The notes: a model not told the origin generated them from the sequence alone. A DNA stretch of 64,000 nucleotides from Leuconostoc fallax KCTC 3537 (GCF_000165675.1 NZ_AEIZ01000026.1:1-64000), one strand, 5' to 3'; positions 30,903 to 41,068 are shown, counted from the first letter of the stretch. Program-made: numbers and translations.

Positions 30903-31901
30903 TTAATCTGATACTTTAACAACGGCTTTGTTCACATTTTCAATCTTACCTTCTAGACAATCTTCAACTTCTTCCAGAGATAATTCATGACTGATTGAAC
31001 TTTCAGCTTCAATATTACCAGATTGCAGTAAGGCAATTGAATCTTCAAAGGCAAACGGATTAATGAATGAACCTTGAATCGTTAATTGCTTTTGGAAAAT
31101 TTCATATGTGTTGATTTCAAATGTTTGATCAGGCTTACCAACACCAAACATTAATACTTGTCCACCCTTGGCTGCCATTTCGATGGCTGCCTTTTGGGTT
31201 GCTGGTAAACCAACGGCTTCAACAACAATATCATAGCCTGACTTAATGTCATCTTTTAAGGTATTAAAAGTCTCAACTGCACCAAGTTCTTTCATTTTCT
31301 TTAACTTTTCATCACTGATACCTGCAGCATCGACTTGATGAACACCGTAAGATTGAAGTGCTTGTACAAATAATTGGCCAATAAAGCCATCCCCAATAAC
31401 CAAAGCCTTTTGATAAGGCGTTAACTTGATTAGGTTGATACCATGAATCACACAGCTAATTGGTTCAATCATGGCAGCTGCTTTAAACGACACATTTTCT
31501 GGAATTGAATAAACAACTGATGAAGGCGCCGTTGTGTACTCTTCAAAACCACCGTCACGTGTTACCCCAACAGCAGATAATCCGTCTGATAATTCAGGAC
31601 GGCCAGTACGCGTGTAAAAATCATCATCTTTATAAATATTGGGGTCAATTGCGACACGATCTCCAACTTTAACATTTGTGACATTTTTCCCAATCGCAGC
31701 TACTGTACCAGAATTTTCATGTCCTAATACAATAGGTGGCTCTGCTGGTGCTGATCCGGGCAAGCCACCATAAAGATGCTTATCAGTGCCACAGATACCA
31801 GCATACACAATTTTTACCAAAACCTCATCATCTTGGGGTTTTGGCTGTTCTAAGTCCTCGATAGCTAACTGCTTGATGCCATTCAAAACAAGTGCTTTCA
31901 T
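30903..31901 (-). CDS. Zinc-type alcohol/polyol dehydrogenase lacking the structural-zinc cysteines
   Basis: A 332-residue medium-chain dehydrogenase. Catalytic zinc ligands Cys37 (GICGTD), His61 and Glu62 (LGHENSG) and the dinucleotide motif GDGFIGQ are present. The lobe that normally carries four Cys for structural zinc (about residues 91-105) has Lys, Asp, Thr and Ser in those places. It resembles sorbitol or threonine dehydrogenases; the substrate is unknown. The ATG at 31901 has GGAG ten bases upstream. Confidence 0.82.
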   Translation of the reverse strand: MKALVLNGIKQLAIEDLEQPKPQDDEVLVKIVYAGICGTDKHLYGGLPGSAPAEPPIVLGHENSGTVAAIGKNVTNVKVGDRVAIDPNIYKDDDFYTRTGRPELSDGLSAVGVTRDGGFEEYTTAPSSVVYSIPENVSFKAAAMIEPISCVIHGINLIKLTPYQKALVIGDGFIGQLFVQALQSYGVHQVDAAGISDEKLKKMKELGAVETFNTLKDDIKSGYDIVVEAVGLPATQKAAIEMAAKGGQVLMFGVGKPDQTFEINTYEIFQKQLTIQGSFINPFAFEDSIALLQSGNIEAESSISHELSLEEVEDCLEGKIENVNKAVVKVSD

Positions 31902-32107
31902 GAATTCTTATCTCCGTATTCTTCAAATATATGGACATATAAATAGTAACCATTACTATTTGATACAAGAATAACAAACTTCCATTGCAGATACAATAGT
32001 AAAAGTTATTTTATATGCGATAATTTTAATCAATTTCATGATAAAAAGTGTATAATGGCGGTGCAGTCATTAACAGATATCAAATTGATATCAGAAAGGT
32101 ATTCAGA

Positions 32108-32425
32108 ATGAACAAAAAAGATACTGCCCTTTTTTCAGCGATTGATATTGCTTACAATGATCCCGACGTTAAAGATAATGCTGATCTAGCAAGAATATTA
32201 TTAAATTCTGCCAAGGCACTCGAGAATGGTGTCAATCGCCAAACAATCAAAACTAAATTAAACAATGCGATTGTAGGATATTCTCTGACGCATAATATGA
32301 AACTACCAGCCGCAATAGTAAAACTACATCAAATAATTAGTCCAAGCGCTGAATTTTTCGAGAGGAATTCCTGCAATTGGTCAATGGTTATCACGTTAGT
32401 CATCCGCAGTTATAACAATTGCTGA
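32108..32425 (+). CDS. Small helical protein, possible bacteriocin immunity protein
   Basis: An all-helical protein of about 105 residues (AIDIAYNDPDVKDNADLARILLNSAKALE, quoted here only for LARILLNSAKALE; then TKLNNAIVGYSLTHNMKLP). The general pattern resembles four-helix bacteriocin immunity proteins, but I cannot confirm the family. The C-terminus is doubtful: other frames after the T5 run at 32354-32358 give RGIPAIGQWLS, so one or two bases may be missing. AAAGG precedes the ATG. No bacteriocin gene is nearby; a long terminator follows. Confidence 0.5.
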   Translation: MNKKDTALFSAIDIAYNDPDVKDNADLARILLNSAKALENGVNRQTIKTKLNNAIVGYSLTHNMKLPAAIVKLHQIISPSAEFFERNSCNWSMVITLVIRSYNNC

Positions 32426-32432
32426 ATATAGC

Positions 32433-32495
32433 AAAATATCCTGATAATCTCAGTGACCAATGATTTGTTGGCATCAACCTTATCAGGATATTTTT
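32433..32495 (+). terminator. Long-stem intrinsic terminator
   Basis: 14-bp arms AAATATCCTGATAA / TTATCAGGATATTT enclosing a second small hairpin (CCAA/TTGG) and ending in T5. Confidence 0.85.
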
Positions 32496-32518
32496 ATAAT
32501 TATCAATAGCGGATTAAC

Positions 32519-32574
32519 AGAAAACTAAGTAAAAGAAACTGTCCTTATGGATAGTTTCTTTTACTTAGTTTTCT
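32519..32574 (-). terminator. Terminator of the ureide operon
   Basis: A 26-nt-arm hairpin (32519-32544 with 32549-32574, one mismatch, 4-base loop). On the minus strand it contains the stop codon of the aminotransferase gene. Little T-tract follows on that strand, so it may also act as a 3'-end stabiliser. Confidence 0.7.
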
Positions 32575-33785
32575 AATTCATGATAAGCTTCTGTAACCCA
32601 ATTTAATGCTAGTGCTGTATTCACTTTCACACCATTTTGTGCTAATACACTGGCAAAAATTGATAAGAATCTTAACACATAATGTTTCTGTGCAACATAT
32701 CCCATCAAACCAACACGCCAAATTCTGCCTGCCATTGGTCCAAAACTTGATGCAATTTCAACACCATAATCATTAAGCAGAATAGCTCTTATTTTATCTC
32801 CAGCAACACCTTCTGGAATTTCAACAGCTACCATATTAGGCATTTCGTGGTCTTCGTCACCAAATATTTTCAAGCCCAATTTTTTGAGACCTTCTTTTAA
32901 TATCTGTTGTTGCTTTATTTGCCTATTAAAGCGCTCAAATATTCCCTCATTTTCAACAGCTAATGAAAGAGCCTCATGCAAAGTATAATTTAAAATTGTT
33001 GATTCTGTATGATGATTCAACCTTGCCGGTGACCAATAATCCATCAACTGTGTTAAATCAAGATAGTTTGAATTAATATAATTCTCTGATATATCGGATT
33101 CTGACGTCGCCACTCCTGCTTCGACACGTTTACGTAACTTAATTTCATCTGCAAAACGTTCATTAAACGTAATTGGTGTAATACCAGCCGGTGCTGATAA
33201 TGATTTTTGAGCGCCTCCAATTACTGCATCTAACTCCCAATCATCAACGGGAATACTTACTCCCATAAAGCTAGCTACAGCATCTACAATTGTGAATGCT
33301 CCAACGGTTTTCGCAGCTGCACCGATTTTATCAATAGGTTGTAATCTTCCAGTCGATGTTTCGCCATGTACAATAGCTAATACTTTGGGTTTAACTTCAT
33401 TAATTTTCTTAATAATATCCTCTTGATTAAATACTGTTCCCCAATCAGTATCCATCGTAATAACTTTGCCACCAGCGCGTGTAGCTAATTCTACTGCCAA
33501 ATCACCAAATCGCCCCATCCGTGGCACCAACACTTTATCTCCGGGTGAAACAATTGAATTAATAACGGCTTCTAATCCTGCTCTTGAAGCCCCATCAATT
33601 GGAAATGACCAATAATTTTTAGTCTGAAATGCTTTACGAATAAAATCCATATTTTCATTCATAATTTGTGTAAATGCAGGATCAAATTGTCCCAAAATAG
33701 CATTACTTGCAGCTTGTGAAACACGTGGATCTACCATAGTCGGTCCAGGTGTCATAATTTGACGATCAGTAATTTCCAGTGACAT
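32565..33785 (-). CDS. PucG-like (S)-ureidoglycine-glyoxylate aminotransferase
   Basis: A 406-residue fold-type I PLP enzyme of the alanine-glyoxylate aminotransferase group: MTPGPTMVDPRV at the start, VDAVASFMG as the PLP aspartate site, and the Schiff-base Lys in GGAQKSLSAPAGI. Next to an allantoate-amidohydrolase-like gene and a PucR-like regulator, the best function is transamination of ureidoglycine with glyoxylate to glycine and oxalurate. Alanine- or serine-glyoxylate transaminase is the alternative. It starts 16 bases after the hydrolase gene, so the two form an operon. Confidence 0.72.
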   Translation of the reverse strand: MSLEITDRQIMTPGPTMVDPRVSQAASNAILGQFDPAFTQIMNENMDFIRKAFQTKNYWSFPIDGASRAGLEAVINSIVSPGDKVLVPRMGRFGDLAVELATRAGGKVITMDTDWGTVFNQEDIIKKINEVKPKVLAIVHGETSTGRLQPIDKIGAAAKTVGAFTIVDAVASFMGVSIPVDDWELDAVIGGAQKSLSAPAGITPITFNERFADEIKLRKRVEAGVATSESDISENYINSNYLDLTQLMDYWSPARLNHHTESTILNYTLHEALSLAVENEGIFERFNRQIKQQQILKEGLKKLGLKIFGDEDHEMPNMVAVEIPEGVAGDKIRAILLNDYGVEIASSFGPMAGRIWRVGLMGYVAQKHYVLRFLSIFASVLAQNGVKVNTALALNWVTEAYHELEN

Positions 33786-33801
33786 AATTTTATCTCCAAT
33801 T

Positions 33802-35012
33802 CTAATATGCTAACTTGTAAAGAGCTTTTTTTAACACATGTTGACCATTTAAAAGATCATCATCTTGTGTTTGTTCTAGTGGTGAATGACTAACACCATC
33901 AATACTAGGTACAAAAATCATTCCAGTAGGTATTTTGTAAGATATAACCTGTGCATCATGCCCTGCACCTGAAGGCAATGAAGTATAAGTTAATTCATGA
34001 TCTTCCGTTGCAGCAACCAAAATTTTCTGTAACTCGTCAGACATTTTAGTTGATTTTACATTGGTTGTGGGTTCAATAGTACCCTGATACTGATGGACTA
34101 TATTTTCAACTTGAGCGAAGTACTTTTCCAAAATATCCTGGTTAAGTTGCCGCATATCTAATGAAAAAGTAACTTCTCCAGGAACAACATTTGACACATT
34201 AGGTAGTACATCAAATTGTCCAATAGTGTAACGTAAATCAGCTACATCATCAAGACATTCATGAATGTTACTGATTAATTCTATAGCTTGTCGTAAAGCA
34301 TCATGTCGCATATTCATTGGCGTTGTGCCCGCATGGTTAGCTTGTCCGACAATTTTAATTTGTGCTCGTTTTTGTCCAACAATACCTGTGACAATACCAA
34401 TATTTTGAGATGTTTGTTCTAGAATTGGTCCTTGTTCAATATGTAATTCGAGATATTTCCCAATATTCCAATACTCTTGAATGGGCATCTCATGTTGAAG
34501 TTCAGTCACTGCTAATTGTCGAGCAGTTTCAAAAACAACTCCCTTGTTATCAGCAAGACTTAAAATACTTTCGTCAAATTGATTAGTTAAATAACGAGAC
34601 CCTGTAAACGTCGCATCAAAGCGTGAACCTTCTTCTTCAGAAAAAGATACTGAAACTATTGGTACTTTAGGGGTACCATGCTGCTGTACGAGCTCACCTA
34701 ATGACGTTAAACTAGAAAGTACACCATAGGTACCATCTAAACTACCACCGTTAATTACTGTATCAATATGTGAACCTGTTAAGATAACTGGTTGTTTATT
34801 AATATCTTTAGAAGTAGATGCGTATACATTACCCATGTTATCCACAAACGGATATAACCCATAATTGCGTGCAATTTCAGCATATTTTTTTGTGCTAATA
34901 TCCAGTGTTCATCGTACACACATCTAGTAACACCATGCTGGTTAGTTGCGCCAATCATCTTAAACTCGTTCAATAATGTGATTAAACTTTTTAATTGTGT
35001 GATTTTTGACAT
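33802..35012 (-). CDS. Allantoate amidohydrolase-like (PucF/AllC) metallohydrolase, frameshifted
   Basis: An M20/hydantoinase-carbamoylase enzyme of about 403 residues: metal ligands in TGSHIDTV, GGSLDGTYG, SEEEGSRF and ELHIEQGP; GAGHDA and HSPLE near the end. One A added to the A7 run (T7 on plus, 34885-34891) joins the N-terminus (LAQKKYAEIARNYGLYPFVD). With a PucG-like aminotransferase downstream and a PucR-like regulator divergent, hydrolysis of allantoate to ureidoglycine is likely. N-carbamoyl amino-acid or beta-ureidopropionate hydrolysis remains possible. Confidence 0.75.
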
Positions 35013-35120
35013 GCCATCTCCTTAATAAGATTATTATGTCAATAATTCTCGCAACAAGCATTGTAAAATTGCATAATTTAAGCTAATATTTTAGTTAAAA
35101 TTTATAAATTTGGAGCTGCT

Positions 35121-36700
35121 ATGCAACTATCTATACTATTAAATCAACCACAATTCAATCGTATTCTTTTAGCTAATCATACTGCAAATTTAGATGTCAA
35201 TGTTATTACGATTGGTATGATGGAAGCACCGGATATAGCAGAATATGTCGTACCTGGTCAGATACTGGTGACCACAGGTTTTCACTTTCAAAATAATATT
35301 CCCGCATTAATTGCCCTTATTGAGGTCATGTCAAAACATCGTGCAGCAGCTATAGGTATTAAACAACATCGCTATTTTGACAAGATTCCCGATGTAGTTT
35401 TGCAAAAAGCTAATGACCTCAAATTTGCAATTCTTCTACTACCGGCAGACGTTGGATTATCAGTTATTGTGCGTGATTTATTACATGTTGTCTTAGAACA
35501 GCAAACTGACCAATTAACTAATATTATGCAACAAACACTTTTATTATCACAATTCATATTGAAAGGGAGAAGCGATCAGGAAATACTAACACAAATTGCT
35601 TCTCTATTAGGCCATAATGTTTTTTTGATCAACTCATATGGCCAATTGATTTCAAAAAATAACAACGCCATTATTAATCAAGAAGATCTAGAAGAGAACA
35701 CTCGAAAGTTAGATCTACTCAGTATTAATAACCAACAACTATTGTACTTAAAAGATACTGCAGTTTTACTATTTCCATTAAAATCGGACAACAATTTAAA
35801 TCGACGCTTTTTAATTCTTCAACAAAAATCAATAGAATATTCTGAACAACGGTTACTCATTGAAAATATTGTTAATCTTTTGAGCTTAGAAAATATGAAA
35901 GTTCAAATGAATATATCGACTTCCCGCATTCGCCAAAACGAATTATTTGTTACTTTACTAAACCAATCACTTTCAAAAAATATTATCTCAAGCAACCTCA
36001 AACTCAATGGATTCAGTGTTGACGATTATTATCAAGCTTTTGCCATTGAAGATATGAATTTTATTAAAGCACCCAATCATAATTCTATTATGCATCGTGT
36101 TTCTTCATTAATTCATTGGTTTTTTGAAAAAAGGATATTACTCCGATTACTATTTATTGGAATTTTCAATTATTTGTTTTATTACCATATTCTACTAATA
36201 TATTAGCCGAATTAAAATTATTACAAAACTTCCTACAACAAACACTTGTTAACTCAAAGATACACATTGGTTACACACCTTATGAGCAAACATTGCTAGA
36301 TATCAAAAAACTTGTTAATGAAGCAACTGAAGCATTAACATTATCTATTCATAGTAATAAAGCCAAATTAACAAAATTTCGACCAAAACAAGTATCTGAT
36401 CTCCTACAATTATTACCTGAAAAAGAGACAACCACTTTTATTGATAACATTCTAAAACCCATACTGGATATTAAAAATAAAGACGAGCGTGAACAATTAT
36501 TGCAAACTATTGCTTATTACTTTACAGAAAACCGTTCAATTCTATCTGTATCAAAAATATTATTTGTTCATCGAAATACTACGATGTATCGTTTAAAAAA
36601 GATCGAAAAACTACTCGGATTTCAGTTGGATGATTTCAATGAAAGTGAACAATTACAATTAGCAATTCGATTATATATGTTAAACAAGCCAAAAATTTAA
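35121..36700 (+). CDS. PucR-family regulator, frameshifted
   Basis: A regulator of about 526 residues: N-terminal PucR sensor domain (GQILVTTGFHFQ, HRAAAIGIKQHRYFDKIP) and a C-terminal helix-turn-helix of the HTH_30 type (ILSVSKILFVHRNTTMYRLKK). One A added to the A6 run at 36127-36132 restores FEKKDITPITIYWNFQLF and joins the parts. It is divergent from the pucF-pucG pair and upstream of an MFS gene, so it probably controls both in response to a ureide or purine product, as PucR does in Bacillus. Confidence 0.8.
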
Positions 36701-36778
36701 TTTTTTGTATTGAAAGCACGATGAAATGTTTTATTTTTTCTACATAATTAACTAAAGATTAGTTTTTAAGGAGAAATT

Positions 36779-38018
36779 ATGACAAATCATCAAACCAATG
36801 CTAATATTGTTCAAAATTCCTGGAAAAAATAGTGCTTTTAAACTTTTTTGGCTGGATTTTTATATATGCTGATCGTACTATTTTAAATCCAATTATGCCA
36901 AATATTCAAAGTCATTTTGACTTGAATAATTCACAACTAGGTTTGATTTCATCCGTCTTTTTTCTAACCTATACCTTTGCACAAATTCCTTTTGCTGCTA
37001 TTGCAGATTACCTTGGGAAAAAATGGGTTATCGGATTAGGATTTGTTTTTTTGGTCTAATGACACTGCTTTCTGGTATTGTAACCACATTTGGCCTTTTC
37101 TTATTGATGCGTGCACTGACAGGAATTGGTGAAGGAACATTTTATGGTCCCTCATTCAGTCTAGCTTCTGAAAATATTCCTACTAAAAAATTAACATTCG
37201 GTACAGCGCTTATTAATTCCGGACAAGCATTCGGACAAGCAGCTGGTACACTACTTTCTAGCTTTTTAGTATTACAATATAATATGCATTGGTCTTCACC
37301 GTTTATCATTATTTCAATTCCAACCGTTCTTGTTGGCTTAATGTATCTCATCTTTGTTAATGAAAAACGCCGTCTTAAAAATTTAGAATCAAATAATCTT
37401 CATAGCACTATGTATCAAAATAGCAACAATGAACTAATTAAAATAGACGTTAAAGCATTATTCAATAAAAATTTAATACTCACTTACCTTTTGCTATTCG
37501 CGTCAATTTACGGTCAAATTGCCATGTTAACATGGTTACCCCAATTTTTAATTACCGATCGCGGTATATCTGGTGCCAGTGTTGGTTGGATTGCTTCCAT
37601 CGTACCTTTTGCCTCCATACCAAGCTCCCTAATTTTTGCAAGAATTAATGATAAATTATCTAACCCAAAATTACTGCTTTATATCTTGATTCCCATCGCT
37701 GCCTTAGCACTCATGATTGGTATGTCAATTAACTCTTACCCTGTACTAATTATTGCCCTATTAGTTTATGGATTTACCGGTAAAATGGCTATTGACCCTA
37801 TTTTACTTTATACAGTTAACAAGAATGCCAAAGCTAATCAATTATCTACAACCCTTGGCGTATACAATTTCTTTGGTATGATTGCATCCATTCTAGCACC
37901 ATATCTTACTGGCGTATTTATTGATCTAACTGGTAGCATGGTTATTGGTTTTTACTTTTCAGCCATTTTACTAATTCTTGGTTTGGTGGGCTTTAGTTTC
38001 GTTAAATATGAGAAATAA
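36779..38018 (+). CDS. ACS-family MFS transporter, probable ureide importer, two frameshifts
   Basis: A 12-helix anion:cation symporter-type MFS protein of about 413 residues (FIYADRTILNPIMPNIQ, GEGTFYGPSFSLASE). The ATG at 36779 has AAGGAG upstream, but the frame is lost at A6 36824-36829 (restoring SWKKIVLLNFFGW) and again at T7 37046-37052 (restoring GFVFFGLMTLLSG). Its place beside the pucR-like gene and the ureide enzymes suggests uptake of allantoate or a related ureide. The ACS group carries many organic anions, so this is context-based. Confidence 0.72.
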
Positions 38019-38456
38019 TACATTTAATGGACTACACCATCAATCAATCGACATACCAAAAGAGCGGATATGTCATTTCAAAACTACTTTTATATAGTTA
38101 AAAAATGCTTGTGTGTATTATGTTGAGCTACTACAAACCACCTTTCAAAAAAGAAATTTGTGAAATATGATGGTATTGAACATTCAGTTTGTGCTATCGT
38201 GTTTCAAACAAAAATTCCTTGTCCATATTTTATATGAAGTAGAGTTCATTGCAGCACTGAAGAATTATTTTTACTAAATAAAAAGGAACCTGTATTGATA
38301 TAAAGGTTCCTTTTTATTTTAAAATATACGTTATTAAATATTCTCTATCCGTTTTTTATTGTATTACCTTTTTGAAAAAATAAAATACATTTTACCATTG
38401 TGCTGATTATTACAAACTAAAAATAGCATATCCATTTATTATTTTTATATAACATA
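38019..38456. other. Gene-poor stretch
   Basis: No convincing gene. The plus strand around 38120-38270 has short peptide stretches that could be a decayed coding remnant, but I could not tie them to a family. A clear terminator lies at 38280-38315. Confidence 0.5.
38280..38315 (+). terminator. Intrinsic terminator
   Basis: 12-bp stem AAAAAGGAACCT / AGGTTCCTTTTT, about 260 bp past the MFS gene; could serve that gene or an unannotated transcript. Confidence 0.85.
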
Positions 38457-38528
38457 CTGCTCCACCTGGATTCGAACCAGGGACCTGCGCATTAACAGTG
38501 CGTTATTCTACCGCTGAACTATGGAGCA
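38457..38528 (-). tRNA. tRNA-Asn (GTT)
   Basis: A 72-base cloverleaf on the minus strand: acceptor arms TGCTCCA/TGGAGCA, D-arm with GCGGTAGA, anticodon loop CTGTTAA (anticodon GTT), T-loop GGTTCGAATCC. CCA is not encoded. The upper anticodon stem has one A-C mismatch. It stands alone in a gene-poor stretch. Confidence 0.92.
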
Positions 38529-38742
38529 ACAATAATTCTAGTATATTATCTTAACTCATAGTGGTCAATACAGTAATCAAATTAATATTTTTAAATAACT
38601 ATGTACTTTATTTTAAACAATATCTAGTCAGCACATATAAAAAATATTAATAATTCTCCATTTTTATATACAGTAAAAATCTATCGTTGAAAAGTTGAAG
38701 CATAATACAGTATCATAATGGATTCTCAAAAATAGATGTTAA

Positions 38743-39241
38743 TTAACATCTTTCAAATAATGTGGTTTCGTTTGTCTTTAATTGTAGATAATCAACTTTG
38801 TCGAGTGATAATAAAACATTTTTACTATCAAATAATTCATTATCAAATTTTTCAAGTACCATTTGGTTTTGATTAAAACTTTTAACAAATCCAATTAAAA
38901 AGTCGTCGCCACTTTTGACAAGAATGAGATGTCGATTCTTAATTGTTGTGCTGATAATTTGAGTCAAAAATACTTCATCCTGATCAATTGCCAACTGTAA
39001 ATTAAATGGGTTAAAATTATCATGCTGTTCTTGATATGCAACGAATGAACGCATCATGTCAAGATATTTGGATTGCTCAGCTAACATGTACAATATCTTG
39101 CTTTCTTATCCATCTAAAGGAATCATGCCGCCCTACGCTGTCAATTGATTGGATGACAACTTCATTGTCATTATTGAATGCAATATCGCCAACTAAAAAA
39201 CTATTACTATCAAATCGTGTGTAAATTTCATTTAAATACAT
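38743..39241 (-). CDS. Uncharacterised two-part protein, frameshift or paired small genes
   Basis: I do not recognise this protein. The ATG at 39241 (AAAGGGA six bases upstream) opens a frame of 54 codons (YLNEIYTRFDSNSFLVGDI, ending RKQDIVHVS). A second frame from 39093 gives 116 residues of mixed helix/strand (SKYLDMMRSFVAYQEQHDNF, GFVKSFNQNQMVLEKFDN). Joined they would make a beta-rich protein of about 165 residues with two similar halves. The shift is not at a long homopolymer and needs one base removed or two added, so it may be a real lesion. Confidence 0.5.
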
Positions 39242-39524
39242 GGTTGTTCCCTTTTTATAAAGTAAGCATATTTTTTGAATGAGATACCGTTCTTTATCGC
39301 GTTAATTAACTGACCTCAAAAATTTATTATATCAATATTTTTATCCATCGAACGCAATTTAGTCCAATACTTCAATCATTATTTACAATAAATCATTTAT
39401 TAGTAATATCGCATACCCCTCAAACTTAATCACTGTGTTTTAAACACCGACGTGGTAATATTTAGTGGTGAAGTGTTTATTGTTAATGACTCGGTTACTC
39501 AACTTTTTAACTTTTTACACTTCC

Positions 39525-39558
39525 AAGGCTGGAGTATATGCTTCAGTCTTTTATTTTC
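39525..39558 (+). terminator. Orphan terminator-like hairpin
   Basis: 10-bp stem AAGGCTGGAG / CTTCAGTCTT (two G.T pairs), loop TATATG, then TTATTTT. No gene precedes it on this strand. Confidence 0.55.
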
Positions 39559-39799
39559 TGAAAATTAACATTATTTTTCAGAAAGTGGTATTATGAAGTT
39601 GCAAGTAGATCTCTCCTTTAAAAATTTATTATGAGATTTTTTTACCAAATGTATTTACTTGCACACCAATATAATTTTTTAATAACGATATATTTCACTC
39701 CCATTATTGATGTATGACTGACCAGTCTTGAAATATCGTTTTTAAAATGTTATTTTGGTTTTTATTTTTAACTTAATCAAGATACGATATATTAATCAT

Positions 39800-39823
39800 A
39801 TTCAAATGATTAATCATTTGAAT
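39800..39823. repeat. Perfect 24-bp palindrome
   Basis: ATTCAAATGATT followed directly by its reverse complement, five bases before a strong terminator hairpin. Could be an operator or a recombination relic. Confidence 0.6.
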
Positions 39824-39827
39824 AATT

Positions 39828-39893
39828 GAATCAGAATACACACTATCTTAAGTTACAATCCTTAAATCCATCGTGTATCTCTGATTCTTTTTT
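39828..39893 (+). terminator. Orphan terminator with structured loop
   Basis: Arms GAATCAGA-ATACAC and GTGTAT-C-TCTGATTC (14 bp, one bulge) around a loop of about 30 bases, followed by T6. No protein gene lies upstream, so it may end a small RNA. Confidence 0.7.
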
Positions 39894-39974
39894 GTTGCTC
39901 ATAACAATTATTTTTCACTGTAGATGCTACTACAGCTCGTTTACCTATGGGAATCTCATATTTAATTTGTAAAT

Positions 39975-40012
39975 AAAAAGCAGTCTATCCAATTTTAATA
40001 GACTACTTTTTT
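39975..40012 (-). terminator. Intrinsic terminator of the vanW-like gene
   Basis: Stem AAAAAG-C-AGTCTAT with ATAGACT-A-CTTTTTT; A-tract on the other side gives T5 on the minus strand. Confidence 0.85.
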
Positions 40013-40015
40013 ATA

Positions 40016-40840
40016 TTACTGGCCCTGAGTAATGACATTTAAATGGCTCGTGTCATACGCAACTCTAGCATGATTAGTCTGTATTAGCCTTTTATCCAAT
40101 AAATTATGGTCTTTATCGTAGTGATACTGATATATTTCACCACACCTATAAACCATAGCACCCTCTTTTATAAACTTCTCATTAACCATTTTAATTTCAT
40201 AATTGTCTTCTTGTGGTTGAGAGACATATAGTTCACCATGTAAATGTGTATCACCAACATAAGTCACTAATTGATATGTAGAGTTGGTATTATTTTTAAA
40301 CCTATAATCTAAATAATTATAAACGATAGATGTTCCACTGCCAAAAGGTACCTGTCGATCAGAGTCAGGAAACATATCCACTTGCTCATGATGATACTTT
40401 TCAACGATATCTAGCGGTGTATGTAGTATCATCCAATGTATCAAATTACTAAATTGACACAGACCACCGCCGGTTCCTTTCTTGAGTTCGCCATCGTTAG
40501 CTACCATTAATCCCATTTTGTAACCATCATTTTCTGTACACCGTCCCACCAAATGCCAAAACGAAAAGGTTTCACCCGGCCTAATTAACACATGATTTAC
40601 TCTTGGCGCTGCAATATTCAAATTAGCTACTTTTGCTTCTTCAACAGGAAGCGGAACTTTACGTAACCTGCGTCGCATCAACGATTGATGACTAAAAACC
40701 AAATACGGCAATTGCTCGTCAGATTTTTCTTCTGATAATTTTTTCCTTATTCTATCTAATATTTTACGCTTTAAAATATGTCCTTCGTACGATATTTTAT
40801 AAGTCAAAGGCGAAATTTCACAAAATAACTTCCTATTCAT
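40016..40840 (-). CDS. VanW-family protein
   Basis: A 274-residue protein with the VanW domain: LIRPGETFSFWHLVGRCTENDGY, quoted here as PGETFSFWHLVG, then GTGGGLCQFSNLIHWM and FGSGTSIVYNYLDYRF. VanW is an accessory protein of some vancomycin-resistance clusters with no defined reaction. Leuconostoc is naturally vancomycin-resistant through its D-Ala-D-Lac precursors, so this gene is not needed to explain that trait. No van genes are adjacent. The start at 40840 has GGAGAG upstream; 40852 is an alternative. Confidence 0.82.
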   Translation of the reverse strand: MNRKLFCEISPLTYKISYEGHILKRKILDRIRKKLSEEKSDEQLPYLVFSHQSLMRRRLRKVPLPVEEAKVANLNIAAPRVNHVLIRPGETFSFWHLVGRCTENDGYKMGLMVANDGELKKGTGGGLCQFSNLIHWMILHTPLDIVEKYHHEQVDMFPDSDRQVPFGSGTSIVYNYLDYRFKNNTNSTYQLVTYVGDTHLHGELYVSQPQEDNYEIKMVNEKFIKEGAMVYRCGEIYQYHYDKDHNLLDKRLIQTNHARVAYDTSHLNVITQGQ

Positions 40841-41068
40841 ACTACTCTCCATTATCTCCACATTAAATTACGGGTAAATGTTAACACACATGTAGAAATA
40901 GTTGTAAGCGCATTCATTTTCTTAACATTTTCATAATAAAAAATTATACTAATTACTCCCATTTTGTTGCTCATAACATGATTCACGCTTGCCTTTATTG
41001 CCTTTATTTAACTTTAAGTACCTTTGGCCATTTGATATGATATATGTATATTTAAGGAGGATTTAAAG

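Larger units (their letters stand above)
39242..40015. other. 774-bp non-coding stretch with several hairpins
   Basis: No protein gene seen on either strand. It contains a plus-strand terminator-like hairpin at 39525-39558, a hairpin CTGAAAA/TTTTCAG near 39558-39581, a long interrupted inverted repeat near 39686-39746, a perfect 24-bp palindrome at 39800-39823, a strong terminator at 39828-39893, and the VanW-gene terminator at 39975-40012. Orphan terminators suggest one or more small RNAs, or decayed DNA. Confidence 0.5.

Noticed and set aside
38100-38275. Possible decayed transposase fragment on the plus strand
   Set aside because: Short peptide stretches only; no inverted repeats, no target-site duplication, and no recognisable transposase motif.
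39845-39880. Match to the RAT start (GGATTGTAAC) on the minus strand in the non-coding stretch
   Set aside because: The rest of the RAT consensus (GCAAAACC) and an overlapping terminator are missing, and no PTS gene follows.
40016-40840. Acquired vancomycin-resistance cluster
   Set aside because: Only a VanW-family gene is present; vanH, vanA/B, vanX and the two-component regulators are absent.
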